From Burkholderiaceae bacterium (lineage in GTDB: Bacteria; Pseudomonadota; Gammaproteobacteria; Burkholderiales; Burkholderiaceae_C): DNA of 64,000 bases. A program made the position numbers and the translations under genes. Position 1 is the stretch's first letter. Each line of letters opens with the position of its first letter. This document shows, in pieces, positions 8,280 to 17,273 of the stretch. The notes under the pieces were generated by a model. It searched no databases and was not told where the DNA came from. It saw nothing but the letters and a program-made list of their open reading frames with translations. Location: NCBI GenBank assembly GCA_019234815.1, contig JAFALA010000013.1, positions 1 to 64,000 of the forward strand, given 5' to 3'.

Positions 8280-9032
8280 ATGGCACACAGAAACGACATC
8301 GATCAATGGTTGGTCCAATGCCTGGAGCCGATGCGCTTCAAGGATTATGGGCCGAACGGCCTGCAGGTGGAGGGGCGCGCAGAGGTCTCGCACCTTGTCT
8401 GCGGGGTCACTGCCAGCCTGGGGTTGATCGACGCCGCCATTGCGGCGGGCGCCGACACGCTGCTCGTGCACCATGGCCTGTTCTGGCGCGGACAGGAGCA
8501 GCGCATCACGGGCTGGATGAAGCAGCGCGTCGAGCGGCTGCTGGCGCATCAGATCAATCTGTTTGCCTACCACCTGCCGCTGGATGCGCACCCGCAATGG
8601 GGCAACAACGCGCAGCTGGGCCTGCGCTTAAGCTGGCAGGCGGATGGCCGCTATGGCGAGCAGGCGCTGGGCTTCATCGGTGCGCTGCCGCCCGAGCAGC
8701 AAACCCTGCCGGCCCTGGGCCAGGCGGTAGAGCAGGCCCTGGGCCGCGCGCCGCTGCTGGTGCCGGGAGATGGACGGCCGCTGCGCCGCGTGGCCTGGTG
8801 CACAGGCGGCGCGCAGGGTTATTTCGAAGATGCCATCGCCGCAGGCGCGGACGTCTACCTGACCGGCGAGATTTCCGAGCCGCAGGCCCATTACGCCGCC
8901 GAGATGGGGGTGGCTTATGTGGCTGCCGGACACCATGCCACCGAACGCTACGGCGTCCAGGCCTTGGGGCAGCAACTGGCCGAGGCCATGGGGCTGCGCT
9001 GCGAGTTCATCGACCTGCCCAATCCCGCCTGA
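8280..9032 (+). CDS. Nif3-like dinuclear metal centre hexameric protein
   Basis: 250 aa Nif3/YbgI family protein, often annotated as GTP cyclohydrolase I type 2. Metal-binding motifs are LVHHGLFW near residue 60, the HLPLDAHP region near residue 100 and GHHATERYG near the C-terminus. The true function of the family is unsettled. It starts 23 bases from the divergent HtrA gene and ends 8 bases before pdxA, with which it is probably cotranscribed. Confidence 0.92.
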   Translation: MAHRNDIDQWLVQCLEPMRFKDYGPNGLQVEGRAEVSHLVCGVTASLGLIDAAIAAGADTLLVHHGLFWRGQEQRITGWMKQRVERLLAHQINLFAYHLPLDAHPQWGNNAQLGLRLSWQADGRYGEQALGFIGALPPEQQTLPALGQAVEQALGRAPLLVPGDGRPLRRVAWCTGGAQGYFEDAIAAGADVYLTGEISEPQAHYAAEMGVAYVAAGHHATERYGVQALGQQLAEAMGLRCEFIDLPNPA

Positions 9033-9040
9033 GGCCTTGC

Positions 9041-10066
9041 ATGACGAGCACCGGAAAGACCTTGCTGATCACCATGGGCGATGCCTGCGGCATCGGCCCG
9101 GAAATCGCCGTCGCGGCCTGGGCCGCCGAGCGCCGTCCGCCGCAGCCTTTGTGCCTGGTCGGCGACGTGGCGGTGTACCGCCGCGCGCTGCGCTGCCTGG
9201 GGCTGCAGATGCCGGTCGCGCAGCTGTCCGATCTCGGTGAGCTGGACGAGGTGCCGCCCGATTGCCTGCCGGTCTGGGTGCCCGCCGGCCTGCCGCCCGA
9301 CTTGCTGCAATGCCCGGTCGGTCAGGTGGATGCGCGTGCGGGCCGGGCGGCGGCCGTCTGCATCGAGGCCGCCGTGGCGGCCGTGCAGCGCGGCCAGGCG
9401 CAAGGCCTGGTGACGGCGCCCCTGCACAAGGAGGCGCTGGCGCTGGCGGGGGTGCAGCATCCCGGCCATACCGAGATGCTGCAGGCCCTGGCCAGCGCCG
9501 ACGGGCCCTGGCTGCCGGTGCGGATGATGCTGGCCAACGAGGAGCTGCGCACGGTGCTGGTGACCATCCACGTGTCGGTGCGCGAGGCGCTGGACCTGAT
9601 CAACGAGGAACGCGTGTTCGAGACCCTCCGCATCACCGACGCGGCGCTGCGGCGCATGGGCCTTGCGCAGCCCCGCATCGCCGTGGCGGGCCTGAATCCG
9701 CATGCCGGGGAGGGCGGCTTGTTCGGCGACGAGGAGGCCTTGCACATTGCTCCTGCGATCCGGCGCGCGCGCGCGGCCGGCATGCAGGTGAGCGGTCCTT
9801 TCGCGCCCGATACCGTATTCATGCGCGCGCGCGATGCGGCGGGTCATCCCGGCGAGTTTGATGTGGTCGTGGCCATGCTGCACGACCATGGGCTGATTCC
9901 GGTCAAGTACCTGGGCGTGGAGCAGGGCGTGAACGTGACGCTGGGACTGCCCTTCGTGCGCACCAGTCCCGACCACGGCACCGCCTTCGATCTGGCCGGC
10001 AAGGGCCTGGCCGACCCGTCCAGCATGACGGCTGCGATCCGCATGGCGAGGAAGCTGGCGGGCTGA
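9041..10066 (+). CDS. pdxA: 4-hydroxythreonine-4-phosphate dehydrogenase
   Basis: 341 aa. Oxidises 4-phosphohydroxy-L-threonine in the DXP-dependent pyridoxal phosphate route. Family landmarks: ITMGDACGIGPEI at the N-terminus, VTAPLHKEAL, PGHTEML, GLNPHAGEGGLFG, and the metal-binding histidines of MLHDHGLIPVKYL and TSPDHGTAFDLAG. The usual motif reads GDPAGIGPE; here PA is replaced by AC. The in-frame reading continues upstream over the Nif3 gene, but the ATG at 9041 matches the family N-terminus. Confidence 0.95.
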   Translation: MTSTGKTLLITMGDACGIGPEIAVAAWAAERRPPQPLCLVGDVAVYRRALRCLGLQMPVAQLSDLGELDEVPPDCLPVWVPAGLPPDLLQCPVGQVDARAGRAAAVCIEAAVAAVQRGQAQGLVTAPLHKEALALAGVQHPGHTEMLQALASADGPWLPVRMMLANEELRTVLVTIHVSVREALDLINEERVFETLRITDAALRRMGLAQPRIAVAGLNPHAGEGGLFGDEEALHIAPAIRRARAAGMQVSGPFAPDTVFMRARDAAGHPGEFDVVVAMLHDHGLIPVKYLGVEQGVNVTLGLPFVRTSPDHGTAFDLAGKGLADPSSMTAAIRMARKLAG

Positions 10067-10080
10067 CGCCGCCTTGAAAT

Positions 10081-12447
10081 TCAGGCCGTGGTTGCGGTCG
10101 CAGACAGGGCCGCCAGCTGCTTGCGCGCCCGCGCCGTGGCGCGTTCCAGCAGGTAGGCGTTCTCGAAGGCCTTCATGCGGCCCGCTTCGCAGAGCTTGCG
10201 CAGCATGCGGGCGGTCATGGTGAGCGTCTCCTGGTGCTTGTGGCCCTGCGTGAAGATGAAGAAACTGCGGCCCGCGCTGACATGGGCCAGGCGCACCTTC
10301 TGCCAGCCTTGGCCGGTGTGCATCTGGTAGGCGAAGCCCAACTGCAGGTGGTTGACCAGCAGCGCGCCGGCGCTGGGCTCGGGCGCTTCGGTGGCGGCCG
10401 GCAGGCCGTCCAGGCTGATGTCGACCTCGGTCAGCGGCGCGGGGTCGGAGAGGTCCAGGTCGAGTTCGCCGCCCCAGTCCACTGCCTCTTCCCGAACCAG
10501 GCCCAGGTGCTCGACCTCCTCGGGATTGAGCGCCGCCGGCTGGGTGTCCAGCTTTTCCTGCAGCTCGGACGGCTTGCTGCGCGAGAACGGTGCCAGGTCC
10601 TGCTCGCGCGGCAGCTCGGCGCCGAAGATTTGCTCCAGCTGCTTGAGCAGCATGTTGTAGTCGAGCGCCGACAAGCCACTGCCCTTGAGCGATTCGGCGT
10701 GCGCCGGCAGCAACTCGCCAAACAAGGCGCGGCGCTGGGCGTCGGGCCATTGGATCAGGTCCAGCCCCTCGTTGAGCGTGCGCATCAGTTGTGGCAGCAG
10801 GGCCAGGAAGGCCTGCCGCTGCACGCCGGGCCCCTTGCTTTGCACGCTCATGACCAGGTCGCGCGCGAACTGGCGCAGGCGCAGCTCCTGCTCGCGCCCG
10901 CCGTCCTGGCGTGCCGCGGTCACGATGGCGCAGCTCCAGGCGCTGACCAGGAACTCGCGCAGGAAGTTGGGCATGGAGACCGGAATCAGCGCGCTTTCGA
11001 GCTGCTGGGCGTAGCGCAACTGCAACTGCCGGTCGACCTCCTTGCGGGCCACCAGTGCGACCGCGTCGCCTTGCGATTGCAGGGCCTGGGCGGTCTGCTG
11101 CTGGATGAACTGTTCAAGCGCGTCGAGCTGCTGCTCGTAGAGCGCCATGCGGTCGAAGTCGCCGAGCGCCACCTGGTGGACCAGTTCGGTGACGCGGGTC
11201 AGGAAGGATTGCCCCGGGTTCTCGGTGAAATCGTCGAAGGCGCAGGCCAGCGAGGCCAGCCGGTTGACGAAGCGGCGCACCGGGTGCTGGCGTGACGAGA
11301 AAAAGCTCGGGTCGCCCAAGGCGGTGCGCAGCACCGGCAATTGCAGCCGCGCCAGCAGCCGGGCCATTTCGGGCGGGACGCTGGTGTCGGACAGGATCTG
11401 ATCGAACAGGCTGCCCACCACGTCGATCACCATGTGGTCGAGGTTGTTGGGCGCCAACTGGCGCAAGGCCTCGCGATGGACCCGGATCAGGTTGGTGGGC
11501 GTTTCTGCCGGGCCATAGGCCTCGGGCAGGGTGCCCATGGCGCTGATGGCGTTCGCCGCTGCCCCAGCCCCAGGATTTGCGCCCGATGCGGGCAGCGGCA
11601 TGGTGGCAATTTTGCGCAGCAGCGCCATCAGGTCGGGATCAATGCTGCCGATCTCGCCGCGCCCGGTGGTGGGCGCATCGGCGCCGCCGTGCAGTCCGCC
11701 ATAGACCGAGCGCGTGGACGGCGCGCCACCGTGCGGTTCGGCCGCCAGGCCGCCATAGCTGCTGTTGAGCGCAGGGTTCTGCCCGGTGGGCGTGCCTGCG
11801 CGCGACGCCGCCTCCGCGGTGCGTATGCGCAGGTCCTGCTGGCGCAGGCCGCGGCTGCGCAGGATCTCGGCCACGTCGGCGTAGCAGCTGCGCATTTCGG
11901 TGGCCAGCGCGCGGGTGAGCTCGTCGACCAGGATCTGCCGCGTCGCGGTGTCGTCGCTGACCTCCTGCACGCCCTCCAGCATGGCCCTGGCAATCTGTTC
12001 GGGGCGCAGGGGCTGGGATTTGCCGGTCGAGCCGTCCGCGCCCAGGGGAATCACAAACGATTCGACGTCCCGGATTTCCCATTCGCATTGGTGCGCGATG
12101 GCCTGGCCGATGCGGTCGGACAGCACCAGGGAATTGACCGCCTCGTCGTCCATCAGGGAAAGCTCCTGCCAAGCCGGTGCTGCGTCGGCACTGGCGGATC
12201 TGGAATGCAGATCGGCCAGCAGTTGTTCGCGCAGGCTGTGGGTGAAGCGCAGGTTGAATTTGTCCTGCCGCTGCCGGAACAGGAATTGCGCCGACAGGAA
12301 GGCATCGCGGCGGTGCGCCTGCCCGGCCGACAGCGCGGCCAGCCCCATGCCCTCGCAGGCGCGCACCACGGCTTGCTCCGCGGCGGTGCGGATGCGCTGC
12401 AGGGCAGCTTCAAGATGTGAATGGAGGCGAATCTCGGGCGCGTTCAT
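10081..12447 (-). CDS. DUF1631 family protein
   Basis: 788 aa, cytoplasmic by composition, DUF1631 family of unknown function. The mostly helical body starts MNAPEIRLHSHLEAALQRI. A low-complexity Gly/Ala segment lies around residues 240-320. The C-terminal module (LGFAYQMHTGQGWQKVRLAHVSAGRSFFIFTQGHKHQETLTM) looks like a small PilZ-like beta barrel; that resemblance is my inference. The start at 12447 was taken in preference to one 23 codons upstream. It is convergent with pdxA and divergent from petA. Confidence 0.85.
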   Translation of the reverse strand: MNAPEIRLHSHLEAALQRIRTAAEQAVVRACEGMGLAALSAGQAHRRDAFLSAQFLFRQRQDKFNLRFTHSLREQLLADLHSRSASADAAPAWQELSLMDDEAVNSLVLSDRIGQAIAHQCEWEIRDVESFVIPLGADGSTGKSQPLRPEQIARAMLEGVQEVSDDTATRQILVDELTRALATEMRSCYADVAEILRSRGLRQQDLRIRTAEAASRAGTPTGQNPALNSSYGGLAAEPHGGAPSTRSVYGGLHGGADAPTTGRGEIGSIDPDLMALLRKIATMPLPASGANPGAGAAANAISAMGTLPEAYGPAETPTNLIRVHREALRQLAPNNLDHMVIDVVGSLFDQILSDTSVPPEMARLLARLQLPVLRTALGDPSFFSSRQHPVRRFVNRLASLACAFDDFTENPGQSFLTRVTELVHQVALGDFDRMALYEQQLDALEQFIQQQTAQALQSQGDAVALVARKEVDRQLQLRYAQQLESALIPVSMPNFLREFLVSAWSCAIVTAARQDGGREQELRLRQFARDLVMSVQSKGPGVQRQAFLALLPQLMRTLNEGLDLIQWPDAQRRALFGELLPAHAESLKGSGLSALDYNMLLKQLEQIFGAELPREQDLAPFSRSKPSELQEKLDTQPAALNPEEVEHLGLVREEAVDWGGELDLDLSDPAPLTEVDISLDGLPAATEAPEPSAGALLVNHLQLGFAYQMHTGQGWQKVRLAHVSAGRSFFIFTQGHKHQETLTMTARMLRKLCEAGRMKAFENAYLLERATARARKQLAALSATATTA

Positions 12448-12669
12448 GGATAGCAGGCCGGCGGCACATTGCAGTCCGTTGGGGCTTTGTAGTATCTCCG
12501 TATTTGCAATTCGCACGTGCTGTCATATGTATCAAGCGGTGAACTGGCTGAATTTCCGGGCGCGACGTAACCAGTGGAAACCCTTGCATTTGGTTGACGC
12601 AAAGCAAATGGAGTGCTGATTTCTTGTCGGTGGTGCAACAAGCAGCCCCGATTTCGGCTTCACAGGGCA

Positions 12670-12747
12670 ATCCCCGGAAAAATCAGGCAATTCACTCCAT
12701 TAGAATTTGAGGTTGCCCCTGACCAGAAGTCTCGTTTGAGGACCCTC
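12670..12747 (+). promoter_or_regulatory. Probable petABC promoter region
   Basis: The 300 bases between the DUF1631 gene and petA contain no convincing ORF. A TAGAAT hexamer at 12701-12706 is a plausible -10 element about 40 bases before petA; no good -35 is visible. The region otherwise shows nothing recognisable. Confidence 0.3.
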
Positions 12748-13344
12748 ATGAGTGACCAGCAAGTGGACCAAGGCAAGCGTACCTGGCTCATCGCCACAGG
12801 TTGCGCCGGCGCCGTTGGCGGCGTTGCCACCGCCGTACCCTTTGTCAGTTCGTTCGCGCCATCCGAGCGCGCCAAGGCTGCCGGTGCGCCGGTCGAGGCC
12901 GACATCAGTGCGCTGCAACCCGGAGCGAAGATGACCGTGGAGTGGCGCGGCAAGCCCGTCTGGATTGTGCGGCGCACGCCGGAACAATTGGCGGCCTTGC
13001 CCAAGCTCGACCCGCAACTGGCCGATCCCGAATCGGACCGCAAGGCGTATCCGATTCCGGAATATGCCAAGAACGAGCACCGCTCCATCAAGCCCGAATA
13101 CCTGGTGGTGGTCGGTATCTGCACCCATCTGGGCTGCTCGCCGAGCGAGAAATTCCAGGCCGGCCCGCAGGCCAGCCTGCCTGACGACTGGCAGGGCGGC
13201 TTCCTGTGCCCCTGCCACGGCTCCACCTTCGACCTGGCGGGCCGCGTGTTCAAGAACAAGCCGGCGCCCGACAACCTCGAAGTGCCGCCCCACATGTACC
13301 TGTCCGACACCAAGATCCTGATTGGTGAAGACAAGAAGGCCTAA
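12748..13344 (+). CDS. petA: Ubiquinol-cytochrome c reductase Rieske iron-sulfur subunit
   Basis: 198 aa. Carries the [2Fe-2S] cluster that takes electrons from ubiquinol. The cluster ligands are in CTHLGCSP (near residue 130) and CPCHGS (near 155). An N-terminal hydrophobic helix (WLIATGCAGAVGGVATAVPFV) anchors it. The basic motif before it is GKRTWL, so only a Lys-Arg pair is present where twin-arginine signals have Arg-Arg. Rieske proteins are known Tat clients, and tatABC is 8 kb away. Start ATG 12748 is in frame with a longer reading that lacks support. Confidence 0.96.
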   Translation: MSDQQVDQGKRTWLIATGCAGAVGGVATAVPFVSSFAPSERAKAAGAPVEADISALQPGAKMTVEWRGKPVWIVRRTPEQLAALPKLDPQLADPESDRKAYPIPEYAKNEHRSIKPEYLVVVGICTHLGCSPSEKFQAGPQASLPDDWQGGFLCPCHGSTFDLAGRVFKNKPAPDNLEVPPHMYLSDTKILIGEDKKA

Positions 13345-13363
13345 TTAAAGGACTGAGGTCGAC

Positions 13364-14773
13364 ATGGCTGAATTCAAAGAAGCTCCCGCTGGCGCCTCCA
13401 AGGGCGCCCAGCTCTTGAACTGGGTGGACAACCGCTTCCCGTTGTCCAAGATGTACAAGGAGCACATGTCGGAGTATTACGCTCCGAAAAACTTCAACTG
13501 GTGGTACATCTTCGGCTCGCTGGCCATGCTGGTGCTGGTGATACAGATTGTTACCGGCATCTTCCTGGTGATGCACTACAAGCCCGATTCGGCGCTGGCC
13601 TTCGCCTCGGTCGAATACATCATGCGCGATGTGCCCTGGGGCTGGCTGATCCGCTACATGCACTCGACCGGCGCTTCCGCCTTCTTCGTGGTGGTGTATC
13701 TGCACATGTTCCGCGGGCTTCTGTATGGTTCATACCGCAAGCCGCGCGAACTGGTTTGGATCTTTGGCTGCGCCATCTTCCTGTGCCTGATGGCCGAGGC
13801 CTTCATGGGCTACCTGCTGCCCTGGGGCCAGATGTCGTACTGGGGTGCGCAGGTGATCGTGAACCTGTTCTCCGCCGTGCCTTTCGTCGGCCCCGATCTG
13901 GCGCTGCTGATCCGCGGCGACTACGTGGTGGGTGACGCCACCCTGAACCGCTTCTTCAGCTTCCACGTCATTGCCGTGCCGCTGGTGCTGCTGGGCCTGG
14001 TGGTGGCGCACATCATTGCGCTGCATGAAGTCGGCTCGAACAACCCGGACGGCGTCGAGATCAAGGGACCGAAGGCGCCGCGCGACGCGCAAGGCCATCC
14101 GCTGGACGGCGTGCCCTTCCATCCCTACTACTCGGTGCATGACATCTTCGGTGTTTGCCTGTTCCTGATGGTGTTCTCGGCGATCATCTTCTTTGCGCCG
14201 GAACTGGGCGGCTACTTCCTGGAGTACAACAACTTCATTCCGGCCGATCCGTTCAAGACACCGCTGCACATTGCGCCGGTCTGGTATTTCACACCGTTCT
14301 ACTCGATGCTGCGCGCCACAACCGACGTGATGGTCAACGTGCTGTCGGTGGTCGTGGCCCTGAGTGCGGTCGCGGCCGTGCTGAAGGGCAACTTCAGGGG
14401 CCTGGGCAAGGTCGCCGTGCTCGTCGCCGCCCTGGTCGGCATCGCCCTGCTCAAGACCTTCGACGCCAAGTTCTGGGGCGTGGTGGTGATGGGCGGCGCC
14501 GTCGTCATCCTGTTCTTCCTGCCTTGGCTGGATCACAGCCCAGTCAAGTCGATCCGTTACCGTCCGGGCTGGCACACCTACCTGTATGCCGTGTTCGTGG
14601 TCTTCTTCCTGGTGCTGGGGTACCTGGGGATCAAGCCGCCGTCCGAGGTCGGCACCCTGATTGCGCAGGTCGGCACCTTGTTCTACTTCGGCTTCTTCCT
14701 GCTGATGCCCTGGTGGAGCAAGCTGGGCACGTTCAAGCCCGTGCCTGATCGCGTGACCTTCCATCCCCACTGA
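13364..14773 (+). CDS. petB: Ubiquinol-cytochrome c reductase cytochrome b
   Basis: 469 aa integral membrane subunit with two b hemes. Paired heme histidines can be read in RYMHSTGASAFFVVVYLHMFRG and FFSFHVIAVPLVLLGLVVAHIIALH. The quinol-site PEWY-type motif appears as APVWYFTPFYS, so it is PVWY. Eight or more membrane spans can be read. The C-terminal extension after residue 400 adds helices usual in betaproteobacterial forms. Middle gene of petABC, 19 bases after petA. Confidence 0.96.
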   Translation: MAEFKEAPAGASKGAQLLNWVDNRFPLSKMYKEHMSEYYAPKNFNWWYIFGSLAMLVLVIQIVTGIFLVMHYKPDSALAFASVEYIMRDVPWGWLIRYMHSTGASAFFVVVYLHMFRGLLYGSYRKPRELVWIFGCAIFLCLMAEAFMGYLLPWGQMSYWGAQVIVNLFSAVPFVGPDLALLIRGDYVVGDATLNRFFSFHVIAVPLVLLGLVVAHIIALHEVGSNNPDGVEIKGPKAPRDAQGHPLDGVPFHPYYSVHDIFGVCLFLMVFSAIIFFAPELGGYFLEYNNFIPADPFKTPLHIAPVWYFTPFYSMLRATTDVMVNVLSVVVALSAVAAVLKGNFRGLGKVAVLVAALVGIALLKTFDAKFWGVVVMGGAVVILFFLPWLDHSPVKSIRYRPGWHTYLYAVFVVFFLVLGYLGIKPPSEVGTLIAQVGTLFYFGFFLLMPWWSKLGTFKPVPDRVTFHPH

Positions 14774-14795
14774 GCACAGCAACGGAGTCGAAGAC

Positions 14796-15566
14796 ATGAA
14801 GAAAATCATCGCCACGCTGCTGATCGGCCTGGGCCTGGCCTCCACCGCCCTGGCCAACACCGGCGGCATCGAATGGAACAAGTTCCCGCAGGAAAAGATG
14901 ACGGATGTGGCCGCCTTGCAAAACGGCGCCAAGATCTTCGTCAACTACTGCCTGAACTGCCACAACGCGTCCTACATGCGCTACAACCGGCTGCGCGACC
15001 TGGACCTGACCGAAGAGCAGATCAAGAACAACCTGATGTTTGCGTCCGAGAAGGTCGGCGACACCATGAAGGTGTCGCTCGATCCCAAGGAGGCCAAGGC
15101 CTTCTTCGGCGGCGTTCCGCCTGATCTGACCGTGATTGCCCGTTCCCGTGCCGACGGCGCCAAGGGCTCGGGGGCGGACTATCTGTACACTTACCTGCGT
15201 ACGTTCTACCGCGACGACAGCAAGGCGACGGGCTGGAACAACCTGGCCTTCCCGAATGTCGGCATGCCTCACGTGTTGTGGGAAATGCAAGGCCAGCGCG
15301 CCGCGGTGTTCGAGGAGGAGGAAGATCCGCACGAGCACGGCAAAACCGTTCATGTGTTCAAGAGCTATGAGCAGTTGACGCCCGGCACCTTGACGCCCCA
15401 TCAATATGATGAGGCTGTCGGCGATCTGGTGGCCTATCTGCAGTGGATGGGCGAGCCGGCACAAGGCCAGCGCTACCGTCTCGGCGTCGTGGTGCTCTTG
15501 TTCCTGGCGGTGACCACCGTCTTTGCCTGGCGCTTGAACGCGGCATACTGGAAGGACGTCCGTTAA
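14796..15566 (+). CDS. petC: Ubiquinol-cytochrome c reductase cytochrome c1
   Basis: 256 aa. A signal peptide (MKKIIATLLIGLGLASTALA) is followed by the c-type heme site CLNCH at about residues 52-56. The axial-ligand methionine region is VGMPHVLWEMQG. The C-terminal hydrophobic helix (LGVVVLLFLAVTTVFAWRLNAAYW) anchors the protein with the heme domain in the periplasm. It closes the operon, 22 bases after petB, and is followed by a clear terminator. Confidence 0.95.
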   Translation: MKKIIATLLIGLGLASTALANTGGIEWNKFPQEKMTDVAALQNGAKIFVNYCLNCHNASYMRYNRLRDLDLTEEQIKNNLMFASEKVGDTMKVSLDPKEAKAFFGGVPPDLTVIARSRADGAKGSGADYLYTYLRTFYRDDSKATGWNNLAFPNVGMPHVLWEMQGQRAAVFEEEEDPHEHGKTVHVFKSYEQLTPGTLTPHQYDEAVGDLVAYLQWMGEPAQGQRYRLGVVVLLFLAVTTVFAWRLNAAYWKDVR

Positions 15567-15600
15567 AATCCCGGCCCTGGATGACGATTCAGGTCTGATA

Positions 15601-15640
15601 CGCAGTGGGGTGCCTTTCAGCCCCCACTGCGTTTGCCATT
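15601..15640 (+). terminator. Rho-independent terminator after petABC
   Basis: A perfect 10-bp stem CGCAGTGGGG / CCCCACTGCG with an 11-base loop lies at 15601-15631, followed by a short T-rich stretch. It sits 35 bases beyond the petC stop and separates the bc1 operon from sspA. Confidence 0.75.
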
Positions 15641-15742
15641 TCCATGCTCGCCTCGATGCGAGCTTTGTTTGTGCCCCGGGCTGCTTTGTGCAGTGGCGGG
15701 GCTTTGATGATTGACTGACTGATTTATCGGGAGCCTGCCGCC

Positions 15743-16360
15743 ATGATGGTGCTTTACTCTGGAACCACCTGCCCTTACTCGCATCGCTGCCGCTTTGTGC
15801 TGTTTGAAAAAGGCATGGATTTCGAAATCCGTGACGTCGACCTGTTCGCCAAGCCGGAAGACATCGCCTTGATGAACCCGTACAACGAGGTGCCCATCCT
15901 CGTTGAGCGCGACCTGATCCTGTACGAGTCGCACATCATCAACGAGTACATCGATGAGCGCTTCCCGCATCCGCAGCTGATGCCCGGCGATCCGGTGGCC
16001 CGTGCCCGCGTGCGCCTGTTCCTGCTCAATTTCGAAAAGGAGCTGTTCGCGCACGTCAACGTGCTGGAAGGCCGCGGCCAGACCGTCAAGGCCACCGACA
16101 AGCAACTGGAAAAGGCCCGCGCCCAGATCCGCGACCGCCTCACACAATTGGCGCCGATCTTCCTCAAGAACAAGTACATGCTGGGCGACGACTTCTCGAT
16201 GCTCGACGTGGCAATCGCGCCGCTGCTCTGGCGTCTCGACTACTACGGCATCGACATGTCCAAGAACGCCTTGCCGCTGCTCAAGTACGCCGAGCGCATC
16301 TTCTCGCGCCCGGCCTATATCGAGGCGCTGACGCCGTCCGAAAAGGTGATGCGCAAGTAA
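15743..16360 (+). CDS. sspA: Stringent starvation protein A (glutathione S-transferase fold)
   Basis: 205 aa. GST-like N-terminal thioredoxin domain (MVLYSGTTCPYSHRCRFVLFEKGMDF), then helical C-terminal domain. SspA binds RNA polymerase and alters transcription in stationary phase, and usually lacks GST activity. The CPYSHR motif and MNPYNEVPILVERDLILYES fit SspA. It is directly followed by sspB, which settles the assignment. Its own promoter must lie in the roughly 100 bases after the petC terminator. Confidence 0.93.
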   Translation: MMVLYSGTTCPYSHRCRFVLFEKGMDFEIRDVDLFAKPEDIALMNPYNEVPILVERDLILYESHIINEYIDERFPHPQLMPGDPVARARVRLFLLNFEKELFAHVNVLEGRGQTVKATDKQLEKARAQIRDRLTQLAPIFLKNKYMLGDDFSMLDVAIAPLLWRLDYYGIDMSKNALPLLKYAERIFSRPAYIEALTPSEKVMRK

Positions 16361-16369
16361 ACTCGCGGC

Positions 16370-16945
16370 ATGGAACAGACTTCCGGTGGCGGCCGCTCCG
16401 CCAGCGCTTCGACGCGGCCTTATCTCATCCGGGCCCTGCACGATTGGTGCACCGACAATGGCTTCACGCCTTACATCGCCGTGCATGTCGATCGCATGGT
16501 GCAGGTGCCCATGGAGTACGTCAGCAACAACGAGATTGTGCTGAACGTGGGCTTTGACGCGACCAGCGGCCTTGATCTGGGCAACGACTTCATCCAGTTC
16601 AAGGCCCGCTTCGGCGGCGTGGCGCGCGAGATCGTTGTGCCGGTCGACCATGTGGTGGCCATCTACGCCCGTGAAAACGGGCAGGGCATGGCCTTCCCAT
16701 CGCCGGCGGCCGAGGCTGCCGCCGCGGAAGTCGAAAAGCATCCAGCAACGCCCGCGCCGACCCCGGCGGCTCCGCGCGGCGCGACGCCCTTGCGGGGCCT
16801 GAGGCTGGCGCCCGACAAGGGCACGGGCCAGGTCGACGAGCACGGCGCACCGCCGGCAAGTTCTTCGGGCAGCGATTCACGTTTTGGCGACGACGACCCC
16901 AACAATCCCGGCGGCGGCCGGCCTTCGCTCAAGCGCATCAAGTGA
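16370..16945 (+). CDS. sspB: ClpXP protease specificity-enhancing factor SspB
   Basis: 191 aa. The folded domain (residues about 12-115: RPYLIRALHDWCTDNGFTPY, VPMEYVSNNEIVLNVG) binds ssrA-tagged proteins. A disordered Ala/Pro-rich linker follows, and the C-terminus RPSLKRIK is the ClpX-tethering motif, so the protein appears functional. Nine bases after sspA; one transcript. Confidence 0.94.
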   Translation: MEQTSGGGRSASASTRPYLIRALHDWCTDNGFTPYIAVHVDRMVQVPMEYVSNNEIVLNVGFDATSGLDLGNDFIQFKARFGGVAREIVVPVDHVVAIYARENGQGMAFPSPAAEAAAAEVEKHPATPAPTPAAPRGATPLRGLRLAPDKGTGQVDEHGAPPASSSGSDSRFGDDDPNNPGGGRPSLKRIK

Positions 16946-17056
16946 AGGGCGCGCTGCGCTAAATTCTGCGTGGCACCTCTGGAAGCGCTGCGAATTCACC
17001 GTAGAATTCCACCTCTTTGTCGAGTCCTCTTGAGCGCAGTTCAAGCGGGCCGCAAC

Positions 17057-17132
17057 GCCGGCTTAGCTCAGTTGGTAGAGCAACCGCCTTGTAAGCGGTA
17101 GGTCATCAGTTCGAATCCGATAGCCGGCACCA
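17057..17132 (+). tRNA. tRNA-Thr (anticodon UGU)
   Basis: The 76-nt cloverleaf is complete. Acceptor GCCGGCT pairs with AGCCGGC; discriminator A and encoded CCA follow. The anticodon stem ACCGC/GCGGT encloses CTTGTAA with anticodon TGT; the T-loop is TTCGAAT. It reads ACA codons. Its 3' end is the apparent integration site of the island that follows: an imperfect copy of the last bases is found at 22043-22067. Confidence 0.97.
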
Positions 17133-17140
17133 AATAAATG

Positions 17141-17180
17141 AACGGGATCAAGTGCTTACGCTTGATCCCGTTTTCTTTTT
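17141..17180 (+). terminator. Terminator after tRNA-Thr
   Basis: Perfect 12-bp stem AACGGGATCAAG / CTTGATCCCGTT with an 8-base loop, followed by TTTCTTTTT. It lies 8 bases after the tRNA CCA and should end the tRNA transcript. If the island boundary is correct, it was brought in by the element. Confidence 0.85.
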
Positions 17181-17190
17181 CTTGCTTGTA

Positions 17191-17273
17191 CTTTCCTAAT
17201 TTGGGCCAACGAGATGGCCCAAAATTGGCCCAAGGTGCATCAATATTAGGAAAGCGACAGATGCGTTTGGGCC
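17191..17273. repeat. Nested inverted repeats in the island's left arm
   Basis: CTTTCCTAAT (17191-17200) is mirrored by ATTAGGAAAG (17245-17254). Between and after them TTTGGGCC/GGCCCAA occurs four times (17200, 17216, 17227, about 17265) in both orientations. The stretch 17183-17583 contains no credible gene. Such clusters beside an att site are typical of integrase or excisionase arm sites. Confidence 0.5.

Noticed and set aside
8948-10750. 600-codon minus-strand frame across pdxA into the DUF1631 gene
   Set aside because: Antisense shadow of pdxA; its composition is Arg/Ala/Gly-rich and it crosses two convincing genes.
15743-16360. Ordinary glutathione S-transferase
   Set aside because: The immediate sspB neighbour and the SspA-type sequence favour stringent starvation protein A.
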